Source of the DNA: Nonlabens sp.
GTDB taxonomy: Bacteria > Bacteroidota > Bacteroidia > Flavobacteriales > Flavobacteriaceae
Reading direction: 5' to 3'
Length of the DNA: 64,000 nt
Assembly (NCBI GenBank): GCA_020630715.1
Contig: JAHDIQ010000005.1
Location: 120,138-184,137 of the forward strand
The notes beneath the pieces are model-generated. The model made no database searches. It worked only from the letters and a program-made list of their open reading frames with translations, and was not told the DNA's origin. Positions 16,235 through 25,698 of the stretch are shown here, one piece after another (position 1 is the first letter of the stretch; each line of letters starts with the position of its first letter). The position numbers and the translations under genes were made by a program.

Positions 16235-18022
16235 TTAAAATGCTTTAATGTTGTCATCACCACGCAATCTACGGTAACGACGGCGTGCATCTACAAAGTA
16301 AATGCTATCTGCATGATCATAAATGATGCGTTCAAAAAGAGCTTGCGCTTGTTCAGGATTTTCCAAATGATTTTGATAAATAAGTCCTAGCTGGTAATAG
16401 GCATCATCTGCCAAGATACCGTCGCTATATTCATCGATAATAAGCTGGTAATTAGCACGTGCCTTTTCAAAATTTCCTTGTGAAGCATATAAGGTTGCTT
16501 GTTGCAATAAGGCTTCATCTTCTATAGGGTCACCTTTATGATTTAAAAGTAATTGATCATAAAGTGAGATTGCTTCCTTTGGTTTATTTTGATACTGTTT
16601 AAGATCTGCTTTTGCATAGGATTTTAAGGCTACAAAAGTGGTGTCATCTTGCATATGATCGTGTAGTGTAAGACTTAACTGCATCGCATCATTTGCGATA
16701 AGTTTTGAAGTAGCGTCACGCAGTACTTTTAACTGCGTATAACTCCATTCAAAATCACCTTGAAAATAACTGGTACGCGCTACTTTATATTGAGCAGTTT
16801 GTGCTAGTTCATCATTAGGTAAATCACTTTGAATCTGACTGTATAAAATTAAGGCTCTATTAAATTGCTCTTGTAGTACTAAAATATCTGCCAGTAGCAT
16901 TTTAGTTTTAGCACGTTGAAATTTAGAAAGTCGTTTCTTTTCTAGTTTTGTAAGAAGTGCGGTAGCAGTTTCGGCTTGATTTGCTTTAAATGCAAGAAAC
17001 GCGGCATAGTCTAATTGCAACATAAACGTACTACCATCGCGACCATAGGTTTGCAATAGTGTTTCATATTCTTGTTGAACGATGGCATAATCTTCTGGTA
17101 AAGCACGGTCTGCTTTTAATTTTGCCAGTAAACTTTGAGCTACGTATCGTACTGATGGTGCTTGTGTTTCTTCTACTATGTATCCCAGAATACTTATTGC
17201 GGCATCATCATCCTTTTCTTCTATAGCACTTACCGCTAATTCCTTTAGCGATTCCATACTTTCTTTATCACGCAGGTAAATCGCTTTTTCTTGGACAAAG
17301 GCTTTCTTAAAATCTTTCTGCTGGACAAAAAGCCAACTCAATAACTGATTGTATAATGGATCTGGGTTTTCGCGTAAGCGTAATAATAAGGCTTTTCTCA
17401 ATAATTGATTTCCTTCATTTGCGGCATCATCTGTCACATACCTAGAAAAAATAGCTTGTGCCCTAGGTCTGTAAACAGGATTAGTTTCTACCATAATGAT
17501 ATAGGTGTCAAACATTTCTGCGAGCTTACCTTGCTGGCCATAAAGATTAGCTAGTTGAACACTATAATTGTTTTTAGGACTTGCGGCCATTCCTATTTTA
17601 TAACATTCAATGGCCTGATCTAATAAGTTCCGTGTTTCAAAACGACGAGCCATGAGATAGGCTCTATTAGGCATAGAATCTACAATGGCGATCGCTTGTT
17701 TGTAATAATTGTTTGCTATGCTATCTTTTCCTTGAAGACTTTGGTTATATCCACGTTCAATGACTAATTGTAATTGATATTTCAATTCTTTACGATTAGG
17801 ATCTAAAATAGAATCTACTTTTTGATACTGTTCTAATTGATGGTAGACATCCACTAGTTTGTAAAGTACATTCACATTGCGCGGATTAGTCTCATAGATT
17901 TTTTGATAAATTTTAAGCGCTTTGTTGTACTCGCCTTGATCCATATAGTTTTCGGCCAGGCGCGAGTCTTGAGCTTGCACGATGGTGCAACTACATAGTA
18001 AAAAAAGAATCCATATCCTCAT
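16235..18022 (-). CDS. Secreted/periplasmic TPR-repeat protein
   Basis: 595 residues. Signal peptide MRIWILFLLCSCTIVQAQ. TPR repeats run through most of the chain, e.g. RLAENYMDQGEYNKALKIYQKIYETNPRN near the N-terminus and DDAYYQLGLIYQNHLENPEQAQALFERIIYDHADS near the C-terminus. The end resembles YbgF/BamD-like TPR modules. Probably an envelope scaffold; the exact partner is unknown. It lies 18 bp after serS and 9 bp before the DUF4286 gene. Confidence 0.88.
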   Translation of the reverse strand: MRIWILFLLCSCTIVQAQDSRLAENYMDQGEYNKALKIYQKIYETNPRNVNVLYKLVDVYHQLEQYQKVDSILDPNRKELKYQLQLVIERGYNQSLQGKDSIANNYYKQAIAIVDSMPNRAYLMARRFETRNLLDQAIECYKIGMAASPKNNYSVQLANLYGQQGKLAEMFDTYIIMVETNPVYRPRAQAIFSRYVTDDAANEGNQLLRKALLLRLRENPDPLYNQLLSWLFVQQKDFKKAFVQEKAIYLRDKESMESLKELAVSAIEEKDDDAAISILGYIVEETQAPSVRYVAQSLLAKLKADRALPEDYAIVQQEYETLLQTYGRDGSTFMLQLDYAAFLAFKANQAETATALLTKLEKKRLSKFQRAKTKMLLADILVLQEQFNRALILYSQIQSDLPNDELAQTAQYKVARTSYFQGDFEWSYTQLKVLRDATSKLIANDAMQLSLTLHDHMQDDTTFVALKSYAKADLKQYQNKPKEAISLYDQLLLNHKGDPIEDEALLQQATLYASQGNFEKARANYQLIIDEYSDGILADDAYYQLGLIYQNHLENPEQAQALFERIIYDHADSIYFVDARRRYRRLRGDDNIKAF

Positions 18023-18040
18023 AAATGTAAAGTACGATTA

Positions 18041-19312
18041 TTAATCGATAGTGTCAAAACCACAATACGGTACTAATGCATCTGGGATGCGTATACCGTT
18101 TTCTGTTTGGTAATTTTCTAAAATACCAGCTAGTATACGTGGTAAAGCGAGACTACTACCGTTCAAAGTATGTGCCAGTTCTGTTTTTCCTTCGCTATTG
18201 CGAAAACGTAATTTCAATCGATTACTCTGGAATGTTTTAAAATTAGAGACACTACTTACTTCTAGCCATTTTTCTTGTGCGGTACTATAAACCTCAAAAT
18301 CATAAGTAAGCGTAGATGTAAAACCTAGATCGCCACCACATAAACGTAAAATGCGATACGGTAATTGTAATTCTTCAAGAATATTTTTAACATGTACTAC
18401 CATTGCGTCTAGCGCTGCATCACTATGATCTGGATGCTCAATACGTAGTATTTCTACCTTATCAAACTGGTGTAGGCGATTTAATCCACGTACGTCACTA
18501 CCATAACTACCAGCTTCTCTACGGAAGCATGGTGTGTAACCGGTCATAGCAATAGGTAAATCTTTTGCTTCTAATAAATCACCGCGATACAGATTAGTAA
18601 TAGGAACTTCTGCAGTAGGAATAAGATATAAATCATCGATACCTACGTGGTACATCTGGCCTTCTTTATCTGGTAATTGTCCTGTACCATAACCGCTCGC
18701 TTCATTTACTAGATGTGGTACTTGCATCTCTGTATATCCAGCAGCTGTATTTTTATCTAGAAAGTAATTGATTAATGCTCGCTGCAATCGTGCTCCTTTA
18801 TTTTTATAAACGGGAAAACCGGCACCAGTGATTTTAGTTCCTAGTTCAAAATCGATAATGTCGTATTTTTTTACCAGTTCCCAGTGTGGTTGTGCGTTCT
18901 CGTGCAATTGCGGGATGTCACCATGCTGTGAAACCACCTCATTATCTTCATCACTATTCCCTGCAGGAACACTATCCTGCGGGATATTAGGAATGTTATA
19001 TAATAAGGTTTGTAGCTTTTCAATGGCTTCATTAGAAGCGTTTTTAAGCTCTTCTTCTTTTACTTTTAATTCCTTAGTTTGAGCTTTAAGTTCATTAGCC
19101 TCAGCGCCTTTACCTGATTTGAAAAGCATTCCTATTTCTTTAGAAAGACTGTTGCTTTTGGCACGAGTTTCATCTAGTTGTGCTTGAATAGATCTACGCT
19201 GTTCATCAATAGAGATAGCTTCCTCTAACATAGGAAGTGCATCTAAATTTCTCTTCTTTAATGCTGTTGCATAAGCATCTTTATGTTCACGTATTGCTGC
19301 AATTTGTAGCAT
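18041..19312 (-). CDS. serS: Seryl-tRNA synthetase
   Basis: 423 residues, class II aminoacyl-tRNA synthetase. N-terminal antiparallel coiled-coil arm (about 30-105) for tRNA-Ser binding. Serine/ATP site motifs: TAEVPITNLYRGD, motif 2 FRREAGSYGSDVRGLNRLHQF and motif 3 NGSSLALPRILAGILE. Acts with the cytoplasmic tRNA-Ser pool; a tRNA-Ser(GGA) gene is in this window at 52 kb. Confidence 0.97.
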   Translation of the reverse strand: MLQIAAIREHKDAYATALKKRNLDALPMLEEAISIDEQRRSIQAQLDETRAKSNSLSKEIGMLFKSGKGAEANELKAQTKELKVKEEELKNASNEAIEKLQTLLYNIPNIPQDSVPAGNSDEDNEVVSQHGDIPQLHENAQPHWELVKKYDIIDFELGTKITGAGFPVYKNKGARLQRALINYFLDKNTAAGYTEMQVPHLVNEASGYGTGQLPDKEGQMYHVGIDDLYLIPTAEVPITNLYRGDLLEAKDLPIAMTGYTPCFRREAGSYGSDVRGLNRLHQFDKVEILRIEHPDHSDAALDAMVVHVKNILEELQLPYRILRLCGGDLGFTSTLTYDFEVYSTAQEKWLEVSSVSNFKTFQSNRLKLRFRNSEGKTELAHTLNGSSLALPRILAGILENYQTENGIRIPDALVPYCGFDTID

Positions 19313-19350
19313 GATAATCAGGTATTAATTTAAGATGGTAAAATTACTAC

Positions 19351-20685
19351 TTAATCTGCGTTATCGTGAAGCTGTGATGGTAAAATCCATTCATGATGCT
19401 TCCATCGATTCCATTTAGTAGCGGCAAGGTCCACTGTAGCATCAGTAAACTGCTGGTAGGGTCTTCCATTTATGGACACTTTTGAGTCTACATAAACGGC
19501 AATTTCCTTTCCTTGAGACGCATAGGATTCTTTGAGATGTTGTGCAAATTGCCACATAAAATCAGGCTTTGTTTTTACATGCGCCATTTGTTTACGAGTG
19601 AGGTAATCACTCAATCTTACGGGTTGTTTATCGCCAGTGTTTTTGTCTTCTACATAGTAGGTGGCAAATCCAGCACGATTGCGCAACATCATACGCCAGC
19701 TTAAACGGTGTCCTTCTTCAGTCCAAAGCACATCATCTTTAATAATCCAGTGACGTAATGGTAATAAGGTCATTACAAGTAAAAATCCTGTTGCAATGAT
19801 CATGAGTGGTTTCTTGTAATTAGGAACAATAACTTCTTGTTGATCATAAAAGTTTTTCTTTTTTAAAAATCGTTTATGGATGGTATTAGGTTTAAAAAAG
19901 AATACTAAAAATGCGAGCGCTAAATATGGGAAGATCCCAATTTTAAAGATGATAGAGTTAAAAATATGAAAGAAAAATGAGGCAATAACAGCTGCCATTC
20001 TAGTACGTCGCCACAACAGTAATGGCACTACTAATAGGTCAAAGGTTAGACCATAAACCATAATCGCTTGATGCGCCCAATTATGTTGTAGAATACTCCA
20101 GTCTGCAGCGCGTATTTTCATTAAATGTTTAGGAAACGTTAGATCTATCCAGTCAGGATAGAACTTTGCTATACTAGCGTAGCTATAAATAATGAATAAA
20201 AATGCGATTATAAACCAGTAAATCCATCGTGAGAGATGCTCTTTTCTAAGCGCTGGATTTAATGTTGCATCTAATGAAACACTGCGATGTGCTGGTAAAA
20301 ATATCATGAGATAATTAAGCAACATCAATAAATAATAATGATTGTTATAAGAAGTCTTTTGAAGTAAATAGACATAACTCCACGCTACGGCATAAAATGT
20401 CATCGCTACGCGATACTTATAACCTAGCATGATCATAAGGCCAGCAATTCCCATCAATGCAAATAAACCATATAAGAGTGGAGCTAGTAATACTTCTAGA
20501 AAGCTAAAATCTATAAACGTGAAGGTAAACTGAGGTTCTAGAAAATGCTTGCGTACCGCACCTAATGCAATATGGCCAAAAGCTTCACAAGCCAGCAAGA
20601 ACCCAAAAAAGATTCTAAACAACACTAGCGGACTATTATCCACCTGAGTAAATAGGCGTTTATCCCATGTGCTGTGCATAGTCAC
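19351..20685 (-). CDS. HTTM / vitamin K-dependent gamma-carboxylase-like membrane protein
   Basis: 444 residues with about seven or more membrane segments in the first 300 residues and a soluble C-terminal part. The K-T-S-Y-N-N-H-Y-Y-L segment (110-119) corresponds to the TSWNNHSYL segment of human GGCX, which contains its catalytic His. SYASIAKFYPDWI (168-180) resembles the GGCX segment around its active-site Lys, suggesting that Lys174 and His116 are kept. Known bacterial homologues form the HTTM family, and a few have epoxidase or carboxylase activity. Start overlaps the 3' end of ribF by 26 nt. An ATG at 20679 is an alternative start. Substrate unknown. Confidence 0.82.
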   Translation of the reverse strand: MTMHSTWDKRLFTQVDNSPLVLFRIFFGFLLACEAFGHIALGAVRKHFLEPQFTFTFIDFSFLEVLLAPLLYGLFALMGIAGLMIMLGYKYRVAMTFYAVAWSYVYLLQKTSYNNHYYLLMLLNYLMIFLPAHRSVSLDATLNPALRKEHLSRWIYWFIIAFLFIIYSYASIAKFYPDWIDLTFPKHLMKIRAADWSILQHNWAHQAIMVYGLTFDLLVVPLLLWRRTRMAAVIASFFFHIFNSIIFKIGIFPYLALAFLVFFFKPNTIHKRFLKKKNFYDQQEVIVPNYKKPLMIIATGFLLVMTLLPLRHWIIKDDVLWTEEGHRLSWRMMLRNRAGFATYYVEDKNTGDKQPVRLSDYLTRKQMAHVKTKPDFMWQFAQHLKESYASQGKEIAVYVDSKVSINGRPYQQFTDATVDLAATKWNRWKHHEWILPSQLHDNAD

Positions 20686-21595
20686 GTGCTTTTAACTCAT
20701 CCTGTTGCATTGCTATTTTTAAACCTTCTAGAGACTTAAATTGTTGCTCATCACGCAATCGTTTATGAAAGGATAATTCTAGTTTATGGTCGTATAAATC
20801 GCCTTGAAAATCAAAGAAATACGTTTCGATAGTAGTCTCTAGATCATCATTTACCGTAGGGTTTGTTCCTACGTTAGTCATTCCATAATAGAGAGAATTT
20901 TGAATGATAGCGCTAGTCACATAAACACCAGCTTTAGGTAGTAATTTATAGGATTCGGCTACTTTTAAGTTTGCAGTAGGATAACCTAATGTTCTGCCTA
21001 GTTGTCTTCCAGAAACTACCGTTCCATAAATACTATAAGGTCTGTTTAAATAACGAGCGACAGTTTCCAGATCACCATTGATAATCGCATTTCTCACCTT
21101 AGTACTGCTTACCGCAACTTCTTCTACCTCTTTTTTTGAAATTTCTATCACTTCAAAATCGTACTCCTTAGCATATTCCCTTAATTCTACCACACTTGCT
21201 GCGCGATTCCTGCCAAAACGATGATCATATCCTATCACCACAACCTTAGCATTTAATTGATCCACCAGAATGTTTTTTACATACTCGTGAGCTGTTGTGC
21301 GTGCAAATGCCTTTGAAAATGGATGCGTAATTATGTGTTCCACGCCAGTTTTAAAAACCAGTGCTTTACGTTCTTCAATGGTATTAATTAATTGTAGATC
21401 ATTATCTGGTTGCAATACCATCCTAGGATGCGGGAAAAAGGTAAGTAAGATGCTGGTAAGATCTTTTTTTGACGCAATTTCTGTAACTCGATTTAGTATT
21501 TTCTGATGACCTTGATGCACACCGTCAAATGTACCTATGGTAACCACAGCACCTTTTTGAATCGTATAATCTGCAATATTTTTGTAGGAATTCAA
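20660..21595 (-). CDS. ribF: Bifunctional riboflavin kinase / FAD synthetase
   Basis: 311 residues making FMN and FAD. N-terminal FAD-synthetase nucleotidyltransferase part: TIGTFDGVHQGHQKIL (about 20-35) and VVIGYDHRFGRNRAASV. C-terminal flavokinase: GTVVSGRQLGRTLGYPTANLKV, GVYVTSAI, YYGMTNVGTNPTV and ETYFFDF. First gene of the ribF-HTTM-serS run. Its stop codon lies 23-26 nt inside the HTTM gene. Confidence 0.96.
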   Translation of the reverse strand: MNSYKNIADYTIQKGAVVTIGTFDGVHQGHQKILNRVTEIASKKDLTSILLTFFPHPRMVLQPDNDLQLINTIEERKALVFKTGVEHIITHPFSKAFARTTAHEYVKNILVDQLNAKVVVIGYDHRFGRNRAASVVELREYAKEYDFEVIEISKKEVEEVAVSSTKVRNAIINGDLETVARYLNRPYSIYGTVVSGRQLGRTLGYPTANLKVAESYKLLPKAGVYVTSAIIQNSLYYGMTNVGTNPTVNDDLETTIETYFFDFQGDLYDHKLELSFHKRLRDEQQFKSLEGLKIAMQQDELKARDYAQHMG

Positions 21596-21710
21596 GCGTG
21601 AAAATCGAGATTAAAATAAAACTGCAAATTAAAATATAATCACGTAACTGCCTTAATATCGTGTCAATTTATTGAGAATCTTGCGACTCTTAAATAGTTA
21701 TGCTAATTTG

Positions 21711-21723
21711 GCGTTCCCTAAAA
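21711..21723 (+). promoter_or_regulatory. 13-mer gcgttccctaaaa just upstream of a start codon (function unclear)
   Basis: The same 13 bases occur at 49889-49901, each time directly after a TTTG (-7-like) end and about 10 bp before a start codon, which suggests a shared transcription-start region. Confidence 0.3.
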
Positions 21724-21730
21724 CACTCAC

Positions 21731-24700
21731 ATGAGATATTTAATAGCAGTATTGTTGGTTTTTAATTTCGCTTTCGCGAAAGCTCAAAACTACTGGACCA
21801 CTGCCCAAAACATCCCTACAGAAAATCTCGAGAATCGTAAATTCATCCCTGAATCCTACCAAATTTTAAGTCTAGATTTTAACGGTTTACAGACTGCTGT
21901 TCAAAACGCGCCAATGCGTTTTTCTGGAATTAACAGCACCACGATCATTGATATGCCAGACTCTAATGGAGATTTTCATACCTACACGATTTATGAAACT
22001 AGATCCATGGAAGAGCCACTTGCGATAAAGTTTCCACAAATTAAAACCTATATAGGTTACGATTTAATTGACGCATCGCATGTGATTCGGTTTTCAATTA
22101 CACCACATGGATTTCATAACATTGAATTTAAAATAGGAAGTCCTACTGTGTACACGGATCCGTATACAACAGATCATCAACTGTATATGATTTATGATAG
22201 AAGTGATTTACCGCTTCTTGATATGACAGATACCATGATTTGTGAAACAGATGAATCAGCCTTTTTAGGTTCAGGGAATACGGTTAAAAGAGTTCAACAA
22301 ACGCTAGCTACAGATGATAGTAACTTACGTACCTATCGCATTGCTATTTCTTGTAATGCAGAATATGGAAATATTTTTGCAGGTACTGGAACAGACGCTC
22401 AACGTAAGGCAAATATTCAAGCACAACAGGTCATCACAATGAACAGAGTAAATGGTGTTTATGAGCGTGATCTTGCCATGAATATGGTGTTTGTAGGAAA
22501 TAATGATGTGCTCTTATATTATGGTGATACATCACTTGATCCATATACTAATAACTTTAACAGCCGTACTCAAGATTTAATTGATGGTAACCTAGCTGGT
22601 CAAGGTTTTCCAGGAATAGGCGACGCTAATTATGATATAGGTCATAATTTTAATACTTCTGGTGGTGGTAATGCTGGTTGTATAGGATGTGTATGTACTA
22701 GTGGATCAAAAGGTAGTGGTATGACTGGGCAGTCTAATCCTACTGGTGATCCATTTGATATTGATTATGTTGCTCATGAGATAGGACATCAGTTTGGAGG
22801 TTTTCATTCCATGGCATCCTCTAATTGTAGAAGTGGAAGTGGTCAGACAGAAGCAGAACCTGGAAGCGGTAGTACCATTATGGCCTATGCAGGAATTTGT
22901 AACCCAAATATTCAAAACAATTCTGATGATTATTTTCATTACGTAAACATTAGAGATATTACTGCAAATATTCAGTCAGGTGTTTCTAGTAGTTGTGCTG
23001 TTGTAACATCAGCAACTGCGACTCCGCCAGTTGCAAATGCAGGTGCAGATTATACCATACCTTTTAGCACTGCTTTTGTTCTTAATGGAAGTGCCACTAA
23101 TTTAGGAACTGCCCAAACTATAGGTTATAATTGGGAACAAATAGATACTAATAATCCATCTAGTAATTTAGGTCCAGTATCAGATAGAACCGTAGGTCCT
23201 ATGTATCGCTCTAGACCTATAAGTGCTACTAGTGAACGCTATTTACCACGATTAAGTGATGTAGTACAAGGAAATTTGACACCTACCTTTGAGGTAACAC
23301 CATCAGTAGCTCGTAATATGAATTTTGCTTTTACCGTACGTAAATATGATAATAGCATAGGGCAAAATGATAGTGATTTAATGACGATAACGGTAGATGG
23401 TTCCATAGGTCCATTTGAAGTTACTTCACAAAATACGTTAGCAACGTTTAGTGTAGGTGATGCCTTGCCAGTCACATGGAACGTAAATGGCACAGACGGT
23501 GGATCTGTAAATACAGCATTAGTAGATATTTTATTATCAACAAATGGTGGCGTCTCGTTTGATATACTGTTAGCAGATGATGTTCCTAATGATGGATCAG
23601 AAACGGTGATTTTACCTAACAACCCAACATCCCAAGCTAGAATTATAGTTAGAGCAGTAGGGAACGTGTTTTATGCGGTTAATACTTCTTCATTTTCTGT
23701 GAATGCGACAAATTATGCGCTTACCACTTCAGATTTAGATCAAGTAGTTTGCTTACCAGCAGACGCCATTTATAATTTCAATTACGTCACTTACTCAGGC
23801 TTTACAGAGAATACTCAATTAGGTATTTCAGGATTACCAGCTGGTGCAAGTGCAACCATTAATCCCACGACGGTAACATCTAATAATACGCCAGTAACGA
23901 TAACAGTTACAGGACTTACAAACGCCAGTATAGGAAGTTACACCTTAACGTTAACCGCGACAGCACCTTCAGAATCTAAGAATATAGATTTAGGACTCAA
24001 TGTTTTTGATGCCACTTTAAATGCAGCATCCTTAAATCTTCCTGCAGATGCATCTATAGATATACCTTTATTTTCAACCTTAGAATGGATGGCAGCGACT
24101 GGAGCTCAAGAATACGATGTAGAAATAGCTACAGATGCTGGATTTACTAATATTGTTGCAAATGCTACGATTACAGGAACGCAATATACAGCACAGTTAG
24201 ATGAAAATACGCAGTATTTCTGGAGAGTGACTAGCCGTAATGATTGTGGAGCTACTGCGGTAAGCGCTGTGCGCAGCTTTACAACTGCTGCCATAATCTG
24301 TAATAACGTCCCTAGTGCTCAAATACCAGTAACCATAAGTGCAGGACCGCCAGCTTCTATTACATCTACCATTACCATAACAGATGATGTGATTTTAAAT
24401 TCTATGACGTTAGACCTAGATATCTCCCATTCTTATATGAGCGATCTGGATATATCATTAACTAGCCCAGCAGGAACTACGATTAATTTAATACAAGATC
24501 GCTGTGGATTTAGAAATGATTTATTAGCTACTTTTAGTGATGATGGAGCTGCTCTAAGTTGTTCTTTCTTTTCTCCTACGGTAAATGGTGTAATTTTACC
24601 TGAAGATCCTTTTTCTACTTTTGCAGGTGAAAGTACTTTAGGTGACTGGACGCTCACAGTTTTTGATGATACAAATCAAGATGGTGGTACTTTAAATGCA

Positions 24701-24991
24701 TGGTCCATCGATTATTGCGGTACACAGACCTTAAGTGTTGATACTAATGAATTATCGTTTTTAAGATTATATCCTAATCCAGTTGACGATCAAATCACTT
24801 TAGATTTAGGTAATTACGCTTTCGCGAAAGCGGCATACATCATCTACGATATGAGTGGAAAAGTGTTACGTACAGATACGATTAACAATACTCAAACGAC
24901 CATCGATTTAAGCGAAGTCGCTACAGGTGTTTATCTCATGAAGATCATTGTAGATAATGGTAGTAGGGTAGAGCGATTGATTAAACGATAG
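21731..24991 (+). CDS. Secreted reprolysin-like zinc metallopeptidase with T9SS sorting domain
   Basis: 1086 residues. Signal peptide MRYLIAVLLVFNFAFAKA|QN. The catalytic domain contains HEIGHQFGGFH (His349, Glu350, His353, His359), the M12B-type HExxHxxGxxH zinc site, with a later AYAGIC Met-turn-like region. A fibronectin/Ig-like region follows. The P/Homo-B-like domain near the C-terminus has SMTLDLDISHSYMSDLDISLTSPAGTTINL. The chain ends with a type A T9SS sorting domain (LRLYPNPVDDQITLDL ... GVYLMKI). Exported and probably attached or released at the cell surface by the type 9 system. Palindrome copies encode part of the signal peptide (21770) and part of the sorting domain (24817). Confidence 0.9.
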   Translation: MRYLIAVLLVFNFAFAKAQNYWTTAQNIPTENLENRKFIPESYQILSLDFNGLQTAVQNAPMRFSGINSTTIIDMPDSNGDFHTYTIYETRSMEEPLAIKFPQIKTYIGYDLIDASHVIRFSITPHGFHNIEFKIGSPTVYTDPYTTDHQLYMIYDRSDLPLLDMTDTMICETDESAFLGSGNTVKRVQQTLATDDSNLRTYRIAISCNAEYGNIFAGTGTDAQRKANIQAQQVITMNRVNGVYERDLAMNMVFVGNNDVLLYYGDTSLDPYTNNFNSRTQDLIDGNLAGQGFPGIGDANYDIGHNFNTSGGGNAGCIGCVCTSGSKGSGMTGQSNPTGDPFDIDYVAHEIGHQFGGFHSMASSNCRSGSGQTEAEPGSGSTIMAYAGICNPNIQNNSDDYFHYVNIRDITANIQSGVSSSCAVVTSATATPPVANAGADYTIPFSTAFVLNGSATNLGTAQTIGYNWEQIDTNNPSSNLGPVSDRTVGPMYRSRPISATSERYLPRLSDVVQGNLTPTFEVTPSVARNMNFAFTVRKYDNSIGQNDSDLMTITVDGSIGPFEVTSQNTLATFSVGDALPVTWNVNGTDGGSVNTALVDILLSTNGGVSFDILLADDVPNDGSETVILPNNPTSQARIIVRAVGNVFYAVNTSSFSVNATNYALTTSDLDQVVCLPADAIYNFNYVTYSGFTENTQLGISGLPAGASATINPTTVTSNNTPVTITVTGLTNASIGSYTLTLTATAPSESKNIDLGLNVFDATLNAASLNLPADASIDIPLFSTLEWMAATGAQEYDVEIATDAGFTNIVANATITGTQYTAQLDENTQYFWRVTSRNDCGATAVSAVRSFTTAAIICNNVPSAQIPVTISAGPPASITSTITITDDVILNSMTLDLDISHSYMSDLDISLTSPAGTTINLIQDRCGFRNDLLATFSDDGAALSCSFFSPTVNGVILPEDPFSTFAGESTLGDWTLTVFDDTNQDGGTLNAWSIDYCGTQTLSVDTNELSFLRLYPNPVDDQITLDLGNYAFAKAAYIIYDMSGKVLRTDTINNTQTTIDLSEVATGVYLMKIIVDNGSRVERLIKR
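21770..21783. repeat. GCTTTCGCGAAAGC palindrome (14-mer) in a signal peptide
   Basis: Reads in frame as A-F-A-K-A (residues 14-18), supplying the AKA signal-peptidase cleavage site of the metallopeptidase. Confidence 0.95.
24817..24832. repeat. CGCTTTCGCGAAAGCG palindrome, perfect, in T9SS domain
   Basis: Reads in frame as A-F-A-K-A (residues 1030-1034) within the C-terminal sorting domain of the same metallopeptidase. Confidence 0.95.
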
Positions 24992-25633
24992 TTATTTACC
25001 GTTATACTGGTTCATGGTATTAGCTAAACCACCGTGAACAAAAGATAAACAAGCTGCTGCTGCCGTTTCAATACGTTCTTGCAGCTGTTTTCTTTCCTCA
25101 TCATTCCATTCACCTAGAACATAATCTACCTGACGACCTTTTGAGAATTCATCTGATATCCCAAAACGTAATCTAGGATAATTAGGTGTGTTTAGTTGAA
25201 TCTGAGTATCCTTAAGTCCGTTATGACCACCATCACTGCCTTTTCCTTTCATACGCAGTGTGCCAAAGTTGAGGTTTAAATCATCTGTCACTACAAGGAT
25301 TTCATCTTTTGAGATGTTTTCTTTTTTCATGTAGAACTTAATGGCCTTACCGCTTAAGTTCATATAGGTGCTAGGTTTTAAAAGAATCACTTTTTTACCT
25401 TTATGTGAGGTAGTACATACGTCGCCTAGTTTTAAAGTTTCCCAGGTGGCTTCCTTGTCTTTGGCAATTTGATCTACTACCTTAAAACCTATGTTGTGTC
25501 TGGTTTCAGTATATTTTTCTCCTATGTTGCCTAGTCCTATGATAAGGAATTTTTTCATATCGTTTTTTTCACTGCTATTTTCTGTATGACTACTGAAAAT
25601 TTGCTGCCATATTTTTTTAAATACCATAATCAT
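24992..25633 (-). CDS. pth: Peptidyl-tRNA hydrolase
   Basis: 213 residues in the long form. Recycles peptidyl-tRNA. Catalytic and substrate motifs: LIIGLGNIGEKYTETRHNIGFKVVD (with catalytic His and the NIGF segment), KPSTYMNLSGKA and DDLNLNFGTLRMKGKGSDGGHNGLK. Residues 1-25 (MIMVFKKIWQQIFSSHTENSSEKND) precede the normal start MKKFLIIGLGN at 25558. Similar short extensions are, as I recall, common in Flavobacteriaceae, so I keep the long form but the short one is possible. Its stop immediately abuts the metallopeptidase stop on the other strand. Confidence 0.94.
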   Translation of the reverse strand: MIMVFKKIWQQIFSSHTENSSEKNDMKKFLIIGLGNIGEKYTETRHNIGFKVVDQIAKDKEATWETLKLGDVCTTSHKGKKVILLKPSTYMNLSGKAIKFYMKKENISKDEILVVTDDLNLNFGTLRMKGKGSDGGHNGLKDTQIQLNTPNYPRLRFGISDEFSKGRQVDYVLGEWNDEERKQLQERIETAAAACLSFVHGGLANTMNQYNGK

Positions 25634-25644
25634 GGTGTAAAACT

Positions 25645-25679
25645 AAAAAAGCTGCGAGAATTTCTTCTCGCAGCTTTGT
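25645..25679 (-). terminator. Intrinsic terminator of the prs-L25 operon
   Basis: Stem AGCTGCGAGAA/TTCTCGCAGCT followed on the minus strand by a T run, 20 bp after the L25 stop. Confidence 0.85.
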
Positions 25680-25698
25680 ATAAATTATTGATAAGAGT

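Noticed and set aside
14622-17380. Loose variants of the palindrome (14622 in rsmA, 17367 in the TPR gene: cgcgtaagc forms)
   Set aside because: They differ by an insertion or a TA change that breaks the symmetry; not counted as copies.
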